DNA of 64,000 bases from Pseudomonas capeferrum (GTDB lineage: Bacteria > Pseudomonadota > Gammaproteobacteria > Pseudomonadales > Pseudomonadaceae). The stretch's first letter is position 1. Every line of letters begins with the position of its first letter. Positions 62,319-64,000 of this stretch are shown here, in pieces. The notes beneath the pieces were generated by a model. That model was not told where the DNA came from. It did not search any database and saw only the letters and a list, made by a program, of their open reading frames with translations. Made by a program: the position numbers and the translations under genes. The stretch covers positions 1,549,526 through 1,613,525 of the forward strand of contig NZ_JMIT01000001.1 in assembly GCF_000731675.1 (NCBI RefSeq). The letters are read 5' to 3'.

Positions 62319-63677
62319 TCAGCGAATACCGGCGCCGGCGAGGGCTTCGGGCGACCACTGCGCCTTGGACAGAGGGCTGATGTACTCGATACCACCGTGC
62401 GGGCCGATCAGGCCGTTGATGTTGTAGCTGCCGCCGACCAGGTCGTAGACCACATGCGGGTTGTTGTTGGGGATCTGCACGTCGTAGCTCTGCGTGAAGA
62501 AGCTGTAGGAGCCGCGATACAACTGGCCTCGGGCGTCGTACTGGTCGGACGCCAGGGCGAACCAGCTGTCCTCGTCCAGGTAGAAGCGGCGTTTGGCATA
62601 GATGTGCCGGGCATTGCCCTTGAGGGTGCCCTCGACCACCCAGACCCGGTGCTTCTCCCAGCGCACCTGGTCTGGCGCCAGGTGGTTGGGCGTGGTCAGG
62701 CTTTTCGGGTCGTGAATGTAGGTCAACCGGTAGGTGTTGTACGGCACGTACATTTCGCGCTTGCCCACCAGGTGCCAGTCATAGCGGTCCAGCGCACCGT
62801 TGAACACATACACATCATCGAAGGTACCGGAGCCGGCCGTACCGGGGTTTGGCGTGTCGTAAGCCAGGTTCGGTGCCAACTTCACCCGGCGCTGGCCCGG
62901 CAGGTACTGCCAGGCGCGGCGTTCCTGCACCAGAGGGTTGGCGGCATCCTTGAGCATCATCGACTCACCGGCACGGCGTGCCGGGCCTTCGAAGTACAGC
63001 TTGGTCTGGAAATAGATGTCCTTGGCTCCGATGACCTTGTTCAGGTCCTCGTAGATCGGGTAGGCGTTGTAGGCCAGGCCCGTGGTGGCCAGGGCTGCCA
63101 CACCGGCTGCGTCGACGTTCCACGAATCGTACTTGGCCTTCTGCGCTACGCCCTGGTAGCGCAGCAGGTGGTTCCACATGGCTTCGGCGCCCGACTGCGG
63201 GATGGGGAACGGCACGCCAGGCAACACATTCTCGATGGCCAGGCCATCCTCTAGCGACTTGGCGTTGGCGGCATTTTTCAGGGTGTTGTCCAGCAGCGCC
63301 TTGGGCAATGCCGCCGTACGGTGGCTCGGGTAGACCTCGATGCGGAAGGTGGGGAAGCGCTTGGCCAGCTCCACCGTGGTGGCGGTCAGCGAGCCCTGAT
63401 ACTGCTCGACGTTCTTGCCATCGATCACCAGTAGTGGCTTTTCCGCCGTGTAGGGGTCAGGCCGCAGGGTATCGCCTTGCTTGAAACCGGCAGGCGGGGT
63501 GTTCAGGCCGCCCTCGTAGGGCGGGATGGAGCCGTCGGCGTTGCCCGCCTGGTCGGCCCCCACCACGGTCAGGTCCTTGCCCAGCCGGGCGACGTCCTGG
63601 GCCGGTGCGCCCGCGTGGGCATGCCCGGCGAAGATGACCGCCAGCGAGGCGCACAGCAGGCTGTTGAGATGCTTCAT
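62319..63677 (-). CDS. DUF1329 exported protein
   Basis: This 452-aa protein has a signal peptide (M-K-H-L-N-S-L-L-C-A-S-L-A-V-I, cleavage after A-H-A). The body matches DUF1329 by recognition: G-G-L-N-T-P-P near residue 55, Q-R-R-V-K-L-A-P near 270 and Y-D-V-Q-I-P near 425. DUF1329 is related to the LolB/LolA-type lipid-carrying fold, so a role in transporting hydrophobic molecules across the periplasm is likely. It always pairs with DUF1302, as here. Confidence 0.88.
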   Translation of the reverse strand: MKHLNSLLCASLAVIFAGHAHAGAPAQDVARLGKDLTVVGADQAGNADGSIPPYEGGLNTPPAGFKQGDTLRPDPYTAEKPLLVIDGKNVEQYQGSLTATTVELAKRFPTFRIEVYPSHRTAALPKALLDNTLKNAANAKSLEDGLAIENVLPGVPFPIPQSGAEAMWNHLLRYQGVAQKAKYDSWNVDAAGVAALATTGLAYNAYPIYEDLNKVIGAKDIYFQTKLYFEGPARRAGESMMLKDAANPLVQERRAWQYLPGQRRVKLAPNLAYDTPNPGTAGSGTFDDVYVFNGALDRYDWHLVGKREMYVPYNTYRLTYIHDPKSLTTPNHLAPDQVRWEKHRVWVVEGTLKGNARHIYAKRRFYLDEDSWFALASDQYDARGQLYRGSYSFFTQSYDVQIPNNNPHVVYDLVGGSYNINGLIGPHGGIEYISPLSKAQWSPEALAGAGIR

Positions 63678-63709
63678 CGCGTTTCTCCGCTTGTTGTTGT
63701 AGTGGCGTT

Positions 63710-64000
63710 TCAGAAGGTGGTCTTGAACGATGCGGTGACCATGCCGCGGTCCTTCAACAACGGCGCCAGGCCTGCCTGCGAGGTAATCTGGCCGGGGATG
63801 CACTGGTAGCGCCCGTTGGTGCCTGGGGTGTTGTTGTCGGTACCGGTTTCGCAGGTATCGAACTTGCCGAAGGAGTCGACATACTTCAGGTCGAACTTGT
63901 ACTTCTGGTAGACATCGGCGGCGATGCCCACCGAGTAGCTGCCCGAATCCTCGTTGCCGCCCAGTTGCACGGCAGAGTTGCCCTTGAGGCCGACGTTGTA
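63710..64000 (-). CDS. DUF1302 outer-membrane protein, 3' end (runs off window)
   Basis: The C-terminal 96 codons are seen; the frame is open to the end of the window. The tail contains a beta-strand pattern (G-S-Y-S-V-G-I-A-A-D-V-Y-Q-K-Y-K-F-D-L-K-Y-V-D) and ends in Phe, as in outer-membrane barrels. DUF1302 is the usual first gene of DUF1302-DUF1329-RND operons and resembles FadL-like channels. Two Cys near the end (C-E-T and C-I-P) could form a disulfide in an extracellular loop. Confidence 0.8.
   Translation of the reverse strand, partial: YNVGLKGNSAVQLGGNEDSGSYSVGIAADVYQKYKFDLKYVDSFGKFDTCETGTDNNTPGTNGRYQCIPGQITSQAGLAPLLKDRGMVTASFKTTF

Overview
The window looks like chromosomal DNA of a Pseudomonas of the P. 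putida group. The base composition is GC-rich. It carries a PQQ-dependent alcohol oxidation locus with ErcS/ErbR-type regulators, an OprD porin, a pqiABC set, and extragenic palindromes of the putida type. No tRNA, rRNA, phage, transposase or CRISPR array was seen.

Layout. 1-2139: end of a PfpI/DJ-1-like gene, a CinA-like amidase, a hemerythrin protein and small hypothetical genes. 2165-20585: quinoprotein alcohol oxidation. It has a calcium-type PQQ ethanol dehydrogenase (pedE), its cytochrome c (pedF), a SoxYZ-like carrier, a SoxH-like metallohydrolase, an aldehyde dehydrogenase, an iron alcohol dehydrogenase (ercA), accessory PQQ biosynthesis genes, a CXXCW rhodanese-like protein, a pentapeptide protein, and two-component regulators with a FIST sensor. 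The PQQ genes are a collapsed operon: pqqA, a 3' fragment of pqqC, pqqD and pqqE, with no pqqB. At least five transcription units here share a two-part upstream element and may form one regulon.

20586-24676: a REP/inverted-repeat island, then pqiA-pqiA-pqiB-pqiC. 24788-30396: a thiamine-diphosphate oxidase-like enzyme and a three-subunit molybdenum hydroxylase. 30397-34710: a decayed DUF72 gene, a zinc alcohol dehydrogenase, an SDR and small hypothetical genes. 34768-41937: a sensor kinase, then a tightly overlapped rsbR-rsbS-rsbT-phosphatase-kinase-hybrid kinase operon. This is a stressosome module whose likely output is phosphorelay signalling. 42203-43765: an Lrp regulator next to shortened AzlC/AzlD-like genes and a P-loop kinase.

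43862-56755: a catabolic island with two M20 amidohydrolases (one exported), two APC permeases, a diaminopropionate ammonia-lyase-like enzyme, an amidase, an ornithine-cyclodeaminase-like enzyme, an OprD porin, and Lrp and LysR regulators. It suggests uptake and breakdown of an N-acylated or amide-linked diamino acid. 56927-64000: an operon of DUF1302, DUF1329, YCF48-like, RND/MMPL and acyl-CoA ligase genes, probably for hydrophobic acid uptake and activation; it runs off the window.
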